This document shows, piece after piece, positions 38,655 through 47,475 of a stretch of 64,000 nucleotides of DNA; within the stretch, counting starts at the first letter, position 1; each line of letters opens with the position of its first letter. The stretch spans positions 22,001-86,000 of the forward strand of contig NZ_JADEWI010000023.1 of NCBI RefSeq assembly GCF_015207705.1, written 5' to 3'. Source of the DNA: Nostoc sp. LEGE 06077. GTDB taxonomy: Bacteria > Cyanobacteriota > Cyanobacteriia > Cyanobacteriales > Nostocaceae. The position numbers were made by a program, and so were the translations under genes. The notes under the pieces were generated by a model. It had not been told where the DNA came from. It ran no database searches and saw only the letters and a list, made by a program, of their open reading frames with translations.

Positions 38655-38750
38655 TCCTGAGTTTTGAGTGCTGAGTGCTGTTAGCGGTAGCGGGGCGTTT
38701 AGCCCGTGCTAAGTAAAAATTTTCTCCTGCCTCCTGCCTCTTGCCTTCTT
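38655..38750 (-). repeat. Composite dispersed repeat, copy C (deleted form)
   Basis: Read on the minus strand it has gaaggcaagaggcaggaggc, aaaatttttacttagcacgg, gctaaacgccccgctaccgc, and then directly cagcactcagcactc. Compared with copy B it lacks about 30 bases (ctaagcgcagccatgcccgc and following), and also the ggttcgactgcgctcacc module. It fills the gap between a reductase and the response regulator. Confidence 0.8.
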
Positions 38751-40130
38751 TCAAACCAAGTGCATAAACACAAGTTTCAGTAATTCTGCACGGGTAAAAG
38801 GTTTGGTTAAATAACCAGAGGCTCCAACTAATCTGGCTTTAACTTTATCAACAAGTCCTTTATTACCTGTGACAAAAATAATTGGAGTATGTTTAAACAG
38901 AGAATTATTCCGAATTATTTTGCATAATTCGTAGCCGTCAATTCCAGCCATATTCAGATCTAACAAAATTAAGTCTGGTTTATGGCGAATAATCGACATC
39001 ACCGCTTTGAGTGGATCATCAATTGTCACTACAGAAAAATTCTCACTTTCTAAGAACCGACTAATTTCTTTGAGAATTGTCGGGCTATCATCAACAGAAA
39101 TGATTTTATAAGTCTTTTTGGCAGTTACGGTATTAGTCGTTACTCTTTCAGGGGCGGAATTTATGGTATTTAGTATTATTAATTCCTGAAGATTTTGGCT
39201 TGATAGTGGAGAAGTTTTTAGCGATCGCACTACAAGCGTCAAATCTTCTACAGCCGATTCAGCGTTACGGTTACTGGGTTCTACTACCGTGTCAATGAAT
39301 TGTCTGTTAAGTAATGCTGTGGTGTATCGAGAAGATGCTAAGACTTCTGGCTGATACTTAGGTAACAGATCAAATGGTGGATCTGGTTCATGTAGAATCA
39401 CCCCACCTTGGACAATATGAGGGTATAAATGTTGCACCAATTGCATTTCATCTTGATTCATAATTACAGCCAGATGACGTAGGCTAAAACCTTTCATCCA
39501 AATAGTTAATTCTGGCGGTAGTTTTGGTAAATTTTTGCTAGTTAATTTACTGTTAATTAACAGGTATGGACGCTGATATGGAGAAGAAATTTGAGGGGTG
39601 AAAGATTGCCAATTTTGTAAGCGGATTTGGCAAATATCCAGAGTTCTTTCTACATCCAGACGACAGATTTTTGTCACTGTTTGCTGTGCATCACTTAAAG
39701 CATAAGTCCCTGTTTTCACTAGCAAAAATGATTCAATTACTTCTTTGACCAGTTCTTGAATCAAAGTTGTGGCTTGTGCATCATCCAGATAACCTTCGTT
39801 GATTAGCCAATGAATTGCTTGATAATCAGCCGGTTGAGTTGATAAATCGCTACTATCAGCAATAGACTGATTGAACAACTCTTGTTCAAAGGTCATACGT
39901 AATTGCACACGGGTTTCGCTAGTGAGCAAATTGAGTCGGCGCAAATGGCGTTCTAACCTATCAAAAGGTTCAACGGAGTTTGTCGCATAGATTATGGCTC
40001 CATTTTCTAAATAAATCAACCAAGTAACTAAGTTACTAAAGGCTTGTAAACAAGTAGTGTCAACACCATTAGATAGTTGTTTTAATAAACCATAAGGACG
40101 TAGCACTGTAAATGTACCGAAATTAGGCAT
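38751..40130 (-). CDS. PATAN-domain response regulator, PatA/PixG type
   Basis: A 459-residue regulator. The N-terminal part (LKQLSNGVDTTCLQAFSN, then WLIYLENGAIIYATNSVEPFDRLERHLRRL) is the PATAN/DUF4388 module of PatA and PixG. A helical middle follows. The C-terminal REC domain spans about residues 335-457, with the phospho-acceptor in DLILLDLNMAGIDGYELC and the conserved Lys in YLTKPF. PatA-type regulators control heterocyst pattern, phototaxis or hormogonium motility, but which applies here cannot be told. There is no adjacent CheY or CheA gene as in pix/hmp clusters, so it is an orphan. ATG start. Confidence 0.87.
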   Translation of the reverse strand: MPNFGTFTVLRPYGLLKQLSNGVDTTCLQAFSNLVTWLIYLENGAIIYATNSVEPFDRLERHLRRLNLLTSETRVQLRMTFEQELFNQSIADSSDLSTQPADYQAIHWLINEGYLDDAQATTLIQELVKEVIESFLLVKTGTYALSDAQQTVTKICRLDVERTLDICQIRLQNWQSFTPQISSPYQRPYLLINSKLTSKNLPKLPPELTIWMKGFSLRHLAVIMNQDEMQLVQHLYPHIVQGGVILHEPDPPFDLLPKYQPEVLASSRYTTALLNRQFIDTVVEPSNRNAESAVEDLTLVVRSLKTSPLSSQNLQELIILNTINSAPERVTTNTVTAKKTYKIISVDDSPTILKEISRFLESENFSVVTIDDPLKAVMSIIRHKPDLILLDLNMAGIDGYELCKIIRNNSLFKHTPIIFVTGNKGLVDKVKARLVGASGYLTKPFTRAELLKLVFMHLV

Positions 40131-41009
40131 TTTAAAAAATTGTTTTAGAAGATTATACAGAATTTATGTAAATTTAGATTCTTATGTATGTTTTACTTTA
40201 TTAGTTTTAATATGTCTCCAAGAAAATTATTTTCTCGAAGAAGAATATAAATCTATATTAAAAGTTATGGCAATCATTGCCTCACTCAGGGAACTTGACG
40301 AACTACTTAGACTAAAAGGCAATACCCATAAAATAAGTTTCATGACTATGTTTGAAAAATGAGCTATGAAACTAGTATTTTTACTCAGTCATCATTGAAA
40401 GCTCAGTTTCACTAATATCTACAGATAGAATTCTTGAAGGAGTAGCAATTACAGACATAACCGAGAAAACTGCCAAAGCAAAAATCTTTAATTTTTTTAA
40501 GGATGAGTTTCCCCAATTAGGCTAGATTAAGGCTCAGAAAAATACATCCTTCATAAGATAGATAATTTATTTCTGAGAAATCCCTAGAAAAATGAATAAA
40601 AGATGAAAATTTTACTTGCTCGACTCAGTATGAAGGCGAAAAGTGAGCTTAACGTTTTACCTGGCTGTGAACTTGGATAAATTAACACTTTTTGTTGGCA
40701 CAAAAATGATATATCCCACATGAAATCTTTAAAATTTTATCTAGGTAAATTTTCATGTTTATTATATTCTATCGCTTGCCCTACATAAATTCTTGTAGTT
40801 CCGAGAATGACTGCAACATAAACTCTTCGTAAATTTTTGCATTCTCAACCAGAACTTGATGAAAACTTTATTAAATGTGTAGAGAATTTAAGGAAAAGTA
40901 TTTGTTTAATGGTTACATGAAGACTCAACTAGCGATCGCCAAAAATTCACTTATTCCCTTTAGGCTCCGGAAACTTAACTATATACTTTGAAAAAAGGAA
41001 AATAAAGCT
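40131..41009. other. Long intergenic region upstream of the VWA-PP2C-kinase triad
   Basis: About 880 AT-rich bases between divergent genes. Directly before the triad lie tccgga (40966-40971), tatact (40982-40987) and the ribosome site aaaaaagga (40991-40999). TCCGGA is the core of a promoter motif described for developmentally induced genes in Anabaena, but its spacing to the -10-like box here (10 bases) is too short for a standard promoter. Two tiny open frames (40267-40362 and 40603-40680) are noted but not called as genes. Confidence 0.4.
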
Positions 41010-41711
41010 TTGGACTATAACATAACACAAAAAGTTATGCAAGATACATTAACTCTGGATGAAGTAGTAGAATTTGCGGAAAACCCTGAACCTCGTTGTC
41101 CTTGTGTGTTGTTACTAGATACATCTGGTTCAATGCAAGGAGAAGCCATAGAAGCTTTAAATCAAGGCTTGCTGAGTTTGAAAGATGAATTAGTCAAAAA
41201 TTCCTTAGCGGCGCGGCGAGTAGAAGTAGCGATCGTTACTTTTGATAGCCAAGTAAACGTCATCCAAGACTTTGTGACAGCGGATTTATTTAATCCCCCC
41301 ATTTTGACAGCCCAAGGCCTGACCAGTATGGGTTCAGGGATTCATAAAGCCTTAGACATGGTACAAGAGCGCAAATCCTTATATCGTGCTAACGGCATAG
41401 CCTATTATCGTCCTTGGGTATTTATGATTACCGATGGCGAACCCCAAGGTGAACAAGAACATTTAGTAGCCCAAGCCGCACAACGAGTTCAAGGTGACGA
41501 AGCCAATAAGCGCGTAGCCTTTTTCTCAGTTGGTGTGGAAAACGCCAACATGACAAGGCTAAATCAGTTAGCTGTGCGGACACCACTGAAACTGCGCGGA
41601 CTTAACTTCGTGGAAATGTTTATGTGGTTGTCAGCGAGTATGGCGGCTGTTTCCCACTCCCAAGTAGATGAACAAGTAGCACTACCGCCAATTGGCTGGG
41701 GTTCAATTTAA
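41010..41711 (+). CDS. VWA-domain protein, TerY-like
   Basis: A 233-residue von Willebrand A domain protein. The metal-dependent adhesion site is complete: DTSGS at residues 37-41 (LLLDTSGSMQG), the Thr in LTSMGSG, and the Asp in MITDGEPQG. TerY-type VWA proteins occur with a PP2C phosphatase and a kinase as the TerY-P triad, described by comparative genomics in tellurite and other stress systems, and both partners follow here. The frame opens with TTG 41010 preceded by an AAGGA site; ATG 41037 lacks one. The next gene starts 50 bases after this stop. The protein is cytosolic. Confidence 0.88.
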   Translation: MDYNITQKVMQDTLTLDEVVEFAENPEPRCPCVLLLDTSGSMQGEAIEALNQGLLSLKDELVKNSLAARRVEVAIVTFDSQVNVIQDFVTADLFNPPILTAQGLTSMGSGIHKALDMVQERKSLYRANGIAYYRPWVFMITDGEPQGEQEHLVAQAAQRVQGDEANKRVAFFSVGVENANMTRLNQLAVRTPLKLRGLNFVEMFMWLSASMAAVSHSQVDEQVALPPIGWGSI

Positions 41712-41761
41712 TCGCGCGATCGCGGTTTAATACTTACACAGCCAGCCCAGACAAAGAATCT

Positions 41762-42544
41762 ATGAACACATCAAAACAGATTGATCATTGGCGGGTAGTC
41801 GCCGCATCTGTATGTGGTACCAGCCACATCAGAAATAAGCAGCTGTGTCAGGATGCTCACAACTGGCAGCTATTGCCAGACAATATATTAGTAGCCGCAG
41901 CAGCCGATGGCGCAGGTTCTGCCAGTCAGGGGAAAATTGGCGCAATGGTAGCCACCGAAGCAGCTGTAGAACATTTATCTATTAAAGAAGTCTCTCGCGC
42001 TTTTTTAGCTGATGATTTGGTCGTGCAATCCTTGTTAAGTGATGCCTTACTCGCTGCCAAAAAAGCCGTAGAAACTGAAGCCGCCGCCTGTAACCAACAG
42101 CCCCAAGATTTGGCAACTACCTTAATCATCACCATCGCCACACCAGAAATGGTAGCAGCAGCCCAAATCGGTGACGGTATGGCAGTCGCAAAGAATCGTC
42201 AAGGAAATTTAATTGCGCTAACCATACCCAATAACGGAGAATATATCAACGAAACGACTTTTTTGACTTCCTTGGATGCTATAGATACAGCACAAATGAG
42301 ATTATGGCGTGAAGAAATAGTCAACGTTGGTATCCTCACCGATGGACTACAAATGCTGGCGTTGAACATGGTTGTTGGTGAACCTCACAAACCCTTCTTT
42401 TTTCCTTTGTTTGATTTTATTGAAAACGCTGAGGATAAAACATTAGCGAAAGAGCAACTGGTGAGGTTTTTAGGTTCGGAGCGGATTACACAACGTACCG
42501 ACGATGATTTAACACTAATGATTGCTGCCTTCAACCGCTCATAG
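41762..42544 (+). CDS. PP2C-family serine/threonine phosphatase of the TerY-P triad
   Basis: A 260-residue protein phosphatase of the PP2C_2 type. Metal-coordinating residues can be placed: AADGAGSA with the first Asp near residue 43, AAQIGDGMAV, GILTDGLQML, and the C-terminal Asp in TDDDLTLMIA. It should remove phosphate added by the kinase encoded next, or act on the VWA partner. It lies 50 bases after the VWA gene and 57 bases before the kinase gene. No membrane segment, so it acts in the cytosol. Confidence 0.9.
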   Translation: MNTSKQIDHWRVVAASVCGTSHIRNKQLCQDAHNWQLLPDNILVAAAADGAGSASQGKIGAMVATEAAVEHLSIKEVSRAFLADDLVVQSLLSDALLAAKKAVETEAAACNQQPQDLATTLIITIATPEMVAAAQIGDGMAVAKNRQGNLIALTIPNNGEYINETTFLTSLDAIDTAQMRLWREEIVNVGILTDGLQMLALNMVVGEPHKPFFFPLFDFIENAEDKTLAKEQLVRFLGSERITQRTDDDLTLMIAAFNRS

Positions 42545-42601
42545 ACAAGGATTCTGCAAGTTCGGTCTTTTTATATAACCCCCGTTAACTGTGACTTAAA
42601 C

Positions 42602-44782
42602 ATGAAGGTACTACGTTGTCTTCCCCAGCCAGAAATTATCAACCTCAGCGTTAGCTTAGGACGAGGTGGTGAAGCCTGTATTTATGCAGTGCCATCTGAT
42701 GGCGATTTAGTGGCGAAGGTTTATCACAAACCCACAGCCAATCATGCTAAAAAACTGCAAGCTATGCTGGCTAACCCACCGGAAAATCCCACAGCTAACT
42801 TGGGGCATATTTCCATCGCTTGGCCGCAAGAACTAATCAAAACGGCAGATGGGAGCAAAAGCGTTATTGGTTTCATCATGCCCCGAATTCGGGGAATGCG
42901 GCCAATTATCGATTTTTACAACCCTAGAACCCGTCGCCAACACTGCCCGTTATTTAACTATCAATACTTAGTTCGCACAGCGCGTAATTTAGCGGCAGCT
43001 TTTGCGGCTTTGCACACCAGTGGTTATTGCGTGGGTGATGTCAACGAGTCCAACATCTTAGTCAGCGACACTGCACTGGTGAGTTTAGTAGATACTGACT
43101 CTTTCCAAGTGCCAGATGTAAAAAACAATCTGGTTTACCGCTGTGGAGTGGGTAAACCAGAGTTTACGCCACCAGAACTACAAAATAAAGTCTTCGCCCA
43201 ACACGATCGCCACATCAGTCACGACTCCTTTGGTTTGGCAGTGCTAATCTTCCAATTGTTAATGGAAGGTACACATCCCTTTTCCGGGATTTTTCAAGGC
43301 ACCGCCGAACCACCAGCCTACGAAGTCCGCATTGCCGCTGGACATTTTACCTATAGCCAACACCGTCAAGTTCCTTACCTGCCAACTCCCATTGCCCCCC
43401 CTTGGGAAATGCTACATCCCAGCTTGCAGGAATTGTTTGTCCAGTGTTTTGAAGCAGGTCATAATAATCCACAGTTACGTCCTAGCGCTCAAAGTTGGCT
43501 GTCTGCCCTCACCGAAGCGGAAGATTCGTTGATTACTTGCACCACTAATCCGCAGCATCGTTACAGCAACCACCTGCACGACTGCCCTTGGTGTGAACGT
43601 TCTTTGCGCTTAGGCGGGCGTGATCCCTTTCCATCACAACGGGCAATTGAAAATAAAGAACATCTCAAACCCCGTACCATCCCCACAAGACGGTACAATC
43701 AGCCAACACGCATACCACAGCCAGCTATGTCATTTGCGCGGGCAAATTCTTGGCAAGCAAACAATCAGCCCACATATTTTCCTTATCAGCGGCGCAAAAT
43801 ATCAAAACTTTACCCCATAGTTTTAGGTTGTGTGGGTTTGGGGATGTTGGGTTATTTGGATGTGATGGTAAAATTCACTCATCCGTTGGTATCACAGAAT
43901 ACCTATACCCAACAAACTTTGAGGGCAAATTCCAAACCGAGTCATCAAGCTCTCCAGTTTGCCGATTATTACAAACAAGGCCATGCTGCTTACCAAGTGC
44001 GCGACTTTAAGCAAGCAGCCGAAAACTTTACTAAAGCCATCCAAGAAGAACCAAACTATGCCAAAGCTTTTATTAACCGAGGTAATGCTCGTTACAACTT
44101 AAAAGACTATGAAGGGGCAGTAACAGACTATTCCCAAGCTCTGCAAATCAATCCCCAGGAAGTCAAAGCCTTTGTTAATCGCGGTAACGCTCGCTATATG
44201 TTGGCTGAGTATAGCAACGATCCAGATCGAGAATATCATTTAGCGATCGCGGATTTTAACAACGCCATTCGCCTCAACATTAAAGAAGCCGAAGCCTATA
44301 TCAGAAGAGGGATTGTCCGGGCGCAGATAGCTAAGTACAGCGGTGAATCTATCCAAGAGTTTCAAAAATCCATAGCAGATTTCTCAGAAGCCATTAAACT
44401 CAACGCCTCCAAAGCCGAAGCTTATTTCCAGCGAGGTTCGGTATACTATCAAATGGCTCAATATAGTACCGATTACGCTCAACAATACCAAAAAGCGATC
44501 GCGGACTTTGACCAAGCATTACAACTAAACGAAAAACTGGCAAAAGTGTATCTCAAACGCGGTATGGTACGCTACGAAATTGCCCAATACGGTGGAAAAG
44601 AAGCCGCCAAAAACAATCACGAAGCCGTCGAAGATTTACAATTAGCCGCCAAACTTGCCTTAGAACAAGAAGATACCGAAAACTACCAGCAAGCACTCAG
44701 CAGTATGTGCGTGATCATTGAAAGTCAATGTAATGCTTTGCTGCAAAGTTCTAGCGCCTGGGGAAATGTCGGGACAAATTAG
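42602..44782 (+). CDS. Serine/threonine protein kinase with membrane segment and TPR repeats
   Basis: A 726-residue protein. The kinase domain (about 15-310) has a glycine-rich loop GRGGEACIY and the Val-Ala-Lys lysine at 39. The catalytic loop is the variant VGDVNESNIL, and DTDSF stands where DFG is usual; this is the form seen in TerY-P triad kinases. A zinc-knuckle-like CPWC follows near 325. One membrane helix (about 404-422) then leads to a C-terminal TPR region of five or more units. The TPR part would face the other side of the membrane and may sense envelope state. It ends the triad, and a strong terminator follows 50 bases later. Confidence 0.88.
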   Translation: MKVLRCLPQPEIINLSVSLGRGGEACIYAVPSDGDLVAKVYHKPTANHAKKLQAMLANPPENPTANLGHISIAWPQELIKTADGSKSVIGFIMPRIRGMRPIIDFYNPRTRRQHCPLFNYQYLVRTARNLAAAFAALHTSGYCVGDVNESNILVSDTALVSLVDTDSFQVPDVKNNLVYRCGVGKPEFTPPELQNKVFAQHDRHISHDSFGLAVLIFQLLMEGTHPFSGIFQGTAEPPAYEVRIAAGHFTYSQHRQVPYLPTPIAPPWEMLHPSLQELFVQCFEAGHNNPQLRPSAQSWLSALTEAEDSLITCTTNPQHRYSNHLHDCPWCERSLRLGGRDPFPSQRAIENKEHLKPRTIPTRRYNQPTRIPQPAMSFARANSWQANNQPTYFPYQRRKISKLYPIVLGCVGLGMLGYLDVMVKFTHPLVSQNTYTQQTLRANSKPSHQALQFADYYKQGHAAYQVRDFKQAAENFTKAIQEEPNYAKAFINRGNARYNLKDYEGAVTDYSQALQINPQEVKAFVNRGNARYMLAEYSNDPDREYHLAIADFNNAIRLNIKEAEAYIRRGIVRAQIAKYSGESIQEFQKSIADFSEAIKLNASKAEAYFQRGSVYYQMAQYSTDYAQQYQKAIADFDQALQLNEKLAKVYLKRGMVRYEIAQYGGKEAAKNNHEAVEDLQLAAKLALEQEDTENYQQALSSMCVIIESQCNALLQSSSAWGNVGTN

Positions 44783-44832
44783 GGAGGAATCATTGGTCAT
44801 TTGTCAATAATCCTGATTGAGGATTAACAATA

Positions 44833-44875
44833 AGATCCCCGACTTCTTACATAAGCCGGGGATCTAGCAATTTTT
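44833..44875 (+). terminator. Terminator hairpin after the triad, AGATACCC-family palindrome
   Basis: Arms agatccccgactt and aagccggggatct pair with one mismatch around a short loop, followed by tttttatttt. Sequence and shape match the palindromes at 48524 and 54426, so this copy of a dispersed hairpin family probably acts as the triad terminator. Confidence 0.75.
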
Positions 44876-45233
44876 ATTTTCACAAAATAATTTTTATACA
44901 GGTAAAATTTGCTACTAATTTATTACTAAAAAATTGTTGTATCAATATAAGCAAAAGCAACTTAGATCAGGATTATAGAAATATCATCCTGATTATTTTT
45001 TTAGTAACATTTATATTTATTTAAGTGAGAAAATTTTCCGTGTAAAAACTATTCATAAACCTTTTACACATAAAAGATTTTAATTTACTTTCCCTTCATA
45101 CAAGTAGCAAAAATTCTAGTTAGATTATTTACGGAGAAAAACAGAGAAAAACAATTTTTCTCAAACCAAGTGCATCCTCTTCATCTCCAGAAATTCAAAA
45201 TAATAATTCCCTACAAATCTCCGAGGTAATTGC
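44876..45233 (+). other. Promoter region of the HEP island
   Basis: About 360 AT-rich bases before the first HEP gene. GAGG at 45223-45226 is the ribosome site of rfbF. gttagattatttac at 45119 is one base away from the NtcA consensus GTA-N8-TAC, too weak to call. No gene is seen. Confidence 0.4.
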
Positions 45234-46007
45234 ATGAAAGCGGTGATTTTGGCTGGTGGACTTGGTACACGCCTCAGTGAAGAAACCAGTATCAAGCCCA
45301 AGCCGATGGTTGAAATTGGTGGTAAACCAATTCTTTGGCATATCATGAAGACTTATTCGGCACATGGTATTAATGATTTCATTATTTGTTGTGGTTACAA
45401 AGGTTACGTCATTAAAGAGTATTTTGCTAACTACTTTTTATATATGTCAGATGTAACTTTTGATATGCGTTTTAACCAGATGAATGTGCATTCTGGTTAT
45501 GCAGAACCTTGGCGTGTCACCTTAGTGAATACAGGTGATCAAACTATGACCGGGGGACGCTTAAAACGAGTTGTTGAACACGTAGGCAATGATACTTTCT
45601 GCTTTACTTATGGTGATGGTGTCAGTGATGTAAATATCACCGAGCTAATTAAATTTCACCAACAACAAAAGACATTAGCCACACTCACCGCTGTACAACC
45701 AGCCGGACGTTTTGGAGCTATTTCCTTAGAACAAGAACAAACTAAAATTACCAGCTTCCGAGAAAAGCGCGATGGTGATGGTGCTTGGGTAAATGGTGGT
45801 TATTTTATTCTCGAACCAGAAGTTATTGATTTAATTGCGGATGACACAACCGTTTGGGAGAAAGAACCATTAGAAAAGCTGGCTGATATGGAGCAGTTGT
45901 CTGCTTTTAGACACAATGGTTTTTGGCAACCAATGGATACCTTACGCGATAAAAATTATCTCGAAGACCTATGGCAAAGTGGTAAGGCTCCTTGGCAAGT
46001 ATGGTAA
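45234..46007 (+). CDS. rfbF: Glucose-1-phosphate cytidylyltransferase
   Basis: A 257-residue sugar nucleotidyltransferase that makes CDP-glucose from CTP and glucose-1-phosphate. The N-terminal signature [19 protein letters not shown] is typical of RfbF, with the GDGVSDVN metal and nucleotide block near residue 126. It opens the polysaccharide cluster and corresponds in order to alr2825 of the Anabaena sp. PCC 7120 HEP island. Ribosome site GAGG seven bases before ATG. A CDP-glucose 4,6-dehydratase (rfbG) is not in the window, so the CDP-sugar must be processed by the enzymes next door or elsewhere. Confidence 0.93.
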   Translation: MKAVILAGGLGTRLSEETSIKPKPMVEIGGKPILWHIMKTYSAHGINDFIICCGYKGYVIKEYFANYFLYMSDVTFDMRFNQMNVHSGYAEPWRVTLVNTGDQTMTGGRLKRVVEHVGNDTFCFTYGDGVSDVNITELIKFHQQQKTLATLTAVQPAGRFGAISLEQEQTKITSFREKRDGDGAWVNGGYFILEPEVIDLIADDTTVWEKEPLEKLADMEQLSAFRHNGFWQPMDTLRDKNYLEDLWQSGKAPWQVW

Positions 46008-46011
46008 GGGA

Positions 46012-46040
46012 AGTGGGAAGTGTGAAGTGTGAAGTGTGAA
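46012..46040. repeat. Tandem aagtgtg repeat
   Basis: Four degenerate heptamers (aagtggg, aagtgtg, aagtgtg, aagtgtg) directly after rfbF. It is the only notable structure in the 124-base gap. Confidence 0.75.
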
Positions 46041-46131
46041 ATTTCATACTTTGCGCTTCTAGCTCTTGCCTTTTGACCATTGAGCATTAACCATTGACAT
46101 ATTCACAATTATTTCAAGTGCAGTAATACCA

Positions 46132-47346
46132 ATGTACGATTTTGCGATTATCGGCGGTGGCATAGTAGGTTTATCAACAGCGATGTCCTTGGGTAAACGC
46201 TATCCACAAGCACGCATTCTAGTATTAGAAAAAGAAAGCAACTGGGCATTTCACCAAACCGGTAATAATAGTGGCGTAATTCACTCTGGTATTTATTACA
46301 AACCAGGGAGTTTTAAAGCTAAATTTTGTCGAGATGGTAGCCGCTCAATGGTGGAATTTTGCCAAGAGCATGAAATTGACCATGAAATCTGCGGTAAAGT
46401 CATTGTTGCTACCAATGAGCAAGAACTACCACGGTTAGAAAATCTCTACAAACGCGGCTTAGAAAACGGTTTACAAGTTCAGAAAATTAGCCCAGAAGAA
46501 GTAAAAGAAATTGAACCTCATGTTAGTTGTGTCGCTGGCATTCGGGTATTTTCAACTGGTATTGTTAATTACAAGCAAGTTTGTTTAAAATACGCCCAAT
46601 TAATTGAAAAGCAAGGCGGAGATTTACGCCTCAATACCAAAGTATTAAAAATTGCTGCCAGTGGTAACAATCAAGTACTGGAAACTAATAACGGTAACTT
46701 TGAAACTAAATTTGTGATCAATTGTGCCGGATTGCATAGCGATCGCATTGCTAAGTTAGGTGGAGTAGAACCCAAAGCCAAAATCGTACCTTTCCGGGGC
46801 GAATATTACGAACTCACCCCCGAAAAACGCTATTTGGTGAAAACCCTGATTTATCCAGTGCCTAACCCCGATTTCCCTTTCCTCGGCGTTCACTTTACCA
46901 AAATGATTGATGGTACAGTTCATGCTGGGCCGAATGCTGTTCTCAGCCTCAAGCGGGAAGGTTACAAAAAAACTGACTTTGACTTGAGAGATTTTGCCGA
47001 GGTGATGACTTATCCCGGTTTCTGGAAACTTGCAGCTAAACACGCTGATGAAGGTATTCAAGAAATCATTCGTTCTTTCAGCAAAGCAGCATTTGTCAAA
47101 AGCTTGCAAACACTCATTCCCGAAGTCCAAGCCGAAGATTTAGTTCCCACCCATGCGGGAGTTCGCGCCCAAGCTTTAATGGATGACGGCAAACTAGTAG
47201 ATGACTTTTTGATCATTCCTGGTCAAAACTCCATCCATGTCTGCAATGCACCCTCACCAGCAGCCACATCTTCCTTAGAAATTGGCAAAGCGATCGCCTC
47301 TCAAGTTCCCCAACAATCCCATCTTGAAACTGTAATTGTTGCATAA
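46132..47346 (+). CDS. lhgO: L-2-hydroxyglutarate oxidase-like FAD oxidoreductase
   Basis: A 404-residue DAO-family flavoenzyme closely resembling LhgO, which oxidises L-2-hydroxyglutarate to 2-oxoglutarate. FAD motif AIIGGGIVGLSTAMSL is at the N-terminus, followed by the family block TGNNSGVIHSGIYYKPGS. Its place in the HEP cluster (second gene, as with alr2826 of Anabaena) suggests it acts on a sugar-related hydroxy acid or recycles 2-oxoglutarate. That substrate would also suit the two 2-oxoglutarate-type dioxygenases downstream. Activity on 2-hydroxyglutarate is inferred from family only. Confidence 0.88.
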   Translation: MYDFAIIGGGIVGLSTAMSLGKRYPQARILVLEKESNWAFHQTGNNSGVIHSGIYYKPGSFKAKFCRDGSRSMVEFCQEHEIDHEICGKVIVATNEQELPRLENLYKRGLENGLQVQKISPEEVKEIEPHVSCVAGIRVFSTGIVNYKQVCLKYAQLIEKQGGDLRLNTKVLKIAASGNNQVLETNNGNFETKFVINCAGLHSDRIAKLGGVEPKAKIVPFRGEYYELTPEKRYLVKTLIYPVPNPDFPFLGVHFTKMIDGTVHAGPNAVLSLKREGYKKTDFDLRDFAEVMTYPGFWKLAAKHADEGIQEIIRSFSKAAFVKSLQTLIPEVQAEDLVPTHAGVRAQALMDDGKLVDDFLIIPGQNSIHVCNAPSPAATSSLEIGKAIASQVPQQSHLETVIVA

Positions 47347-47404
47347 GTATTGGGAGTGGGGAGTAGGGAGTGGTGTAAACATACCACAGTCCCGGAAATA
47401 TATT

Positions 47405-47430
47405 GTAGGGTGGGCAATCTTGCCCGCCCA
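47405..47430. repeat. Degenerate GTAGGGTGGGCA palindrome
   Basis: gtagggtgggca and tgcccgccca pair around a short centre. It is the same family as the 30-base palindrome at 11858 and lies inside the HEP island between two co-directional genes. Confidence 0.65.
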
Positions 47431-47475
47431 AAAAACATTCAACACTACTTAAAACTTTTAAAGGAATTTCCCACA

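Noticed and set aside
40267..40362. 31-codon frame MAIIASLRELDELL...
   Set aside because: No ribosome site, no recognisable feature, and AT-rich surroundings where such frames arise by chance.
45119..45132. NtcA-like site gttagattatttac before the HEP island
   Set aside because: One consensus base is wrong, and a match this weak is expected by chance in AT-rich DNA.
47350..47475. N-terminal 42-residue extension of the epimerase
   Set aside because: It is coded by repeat-rich DNA, and the Rossmann fold with a good ribosome site starts at ATG 47476.
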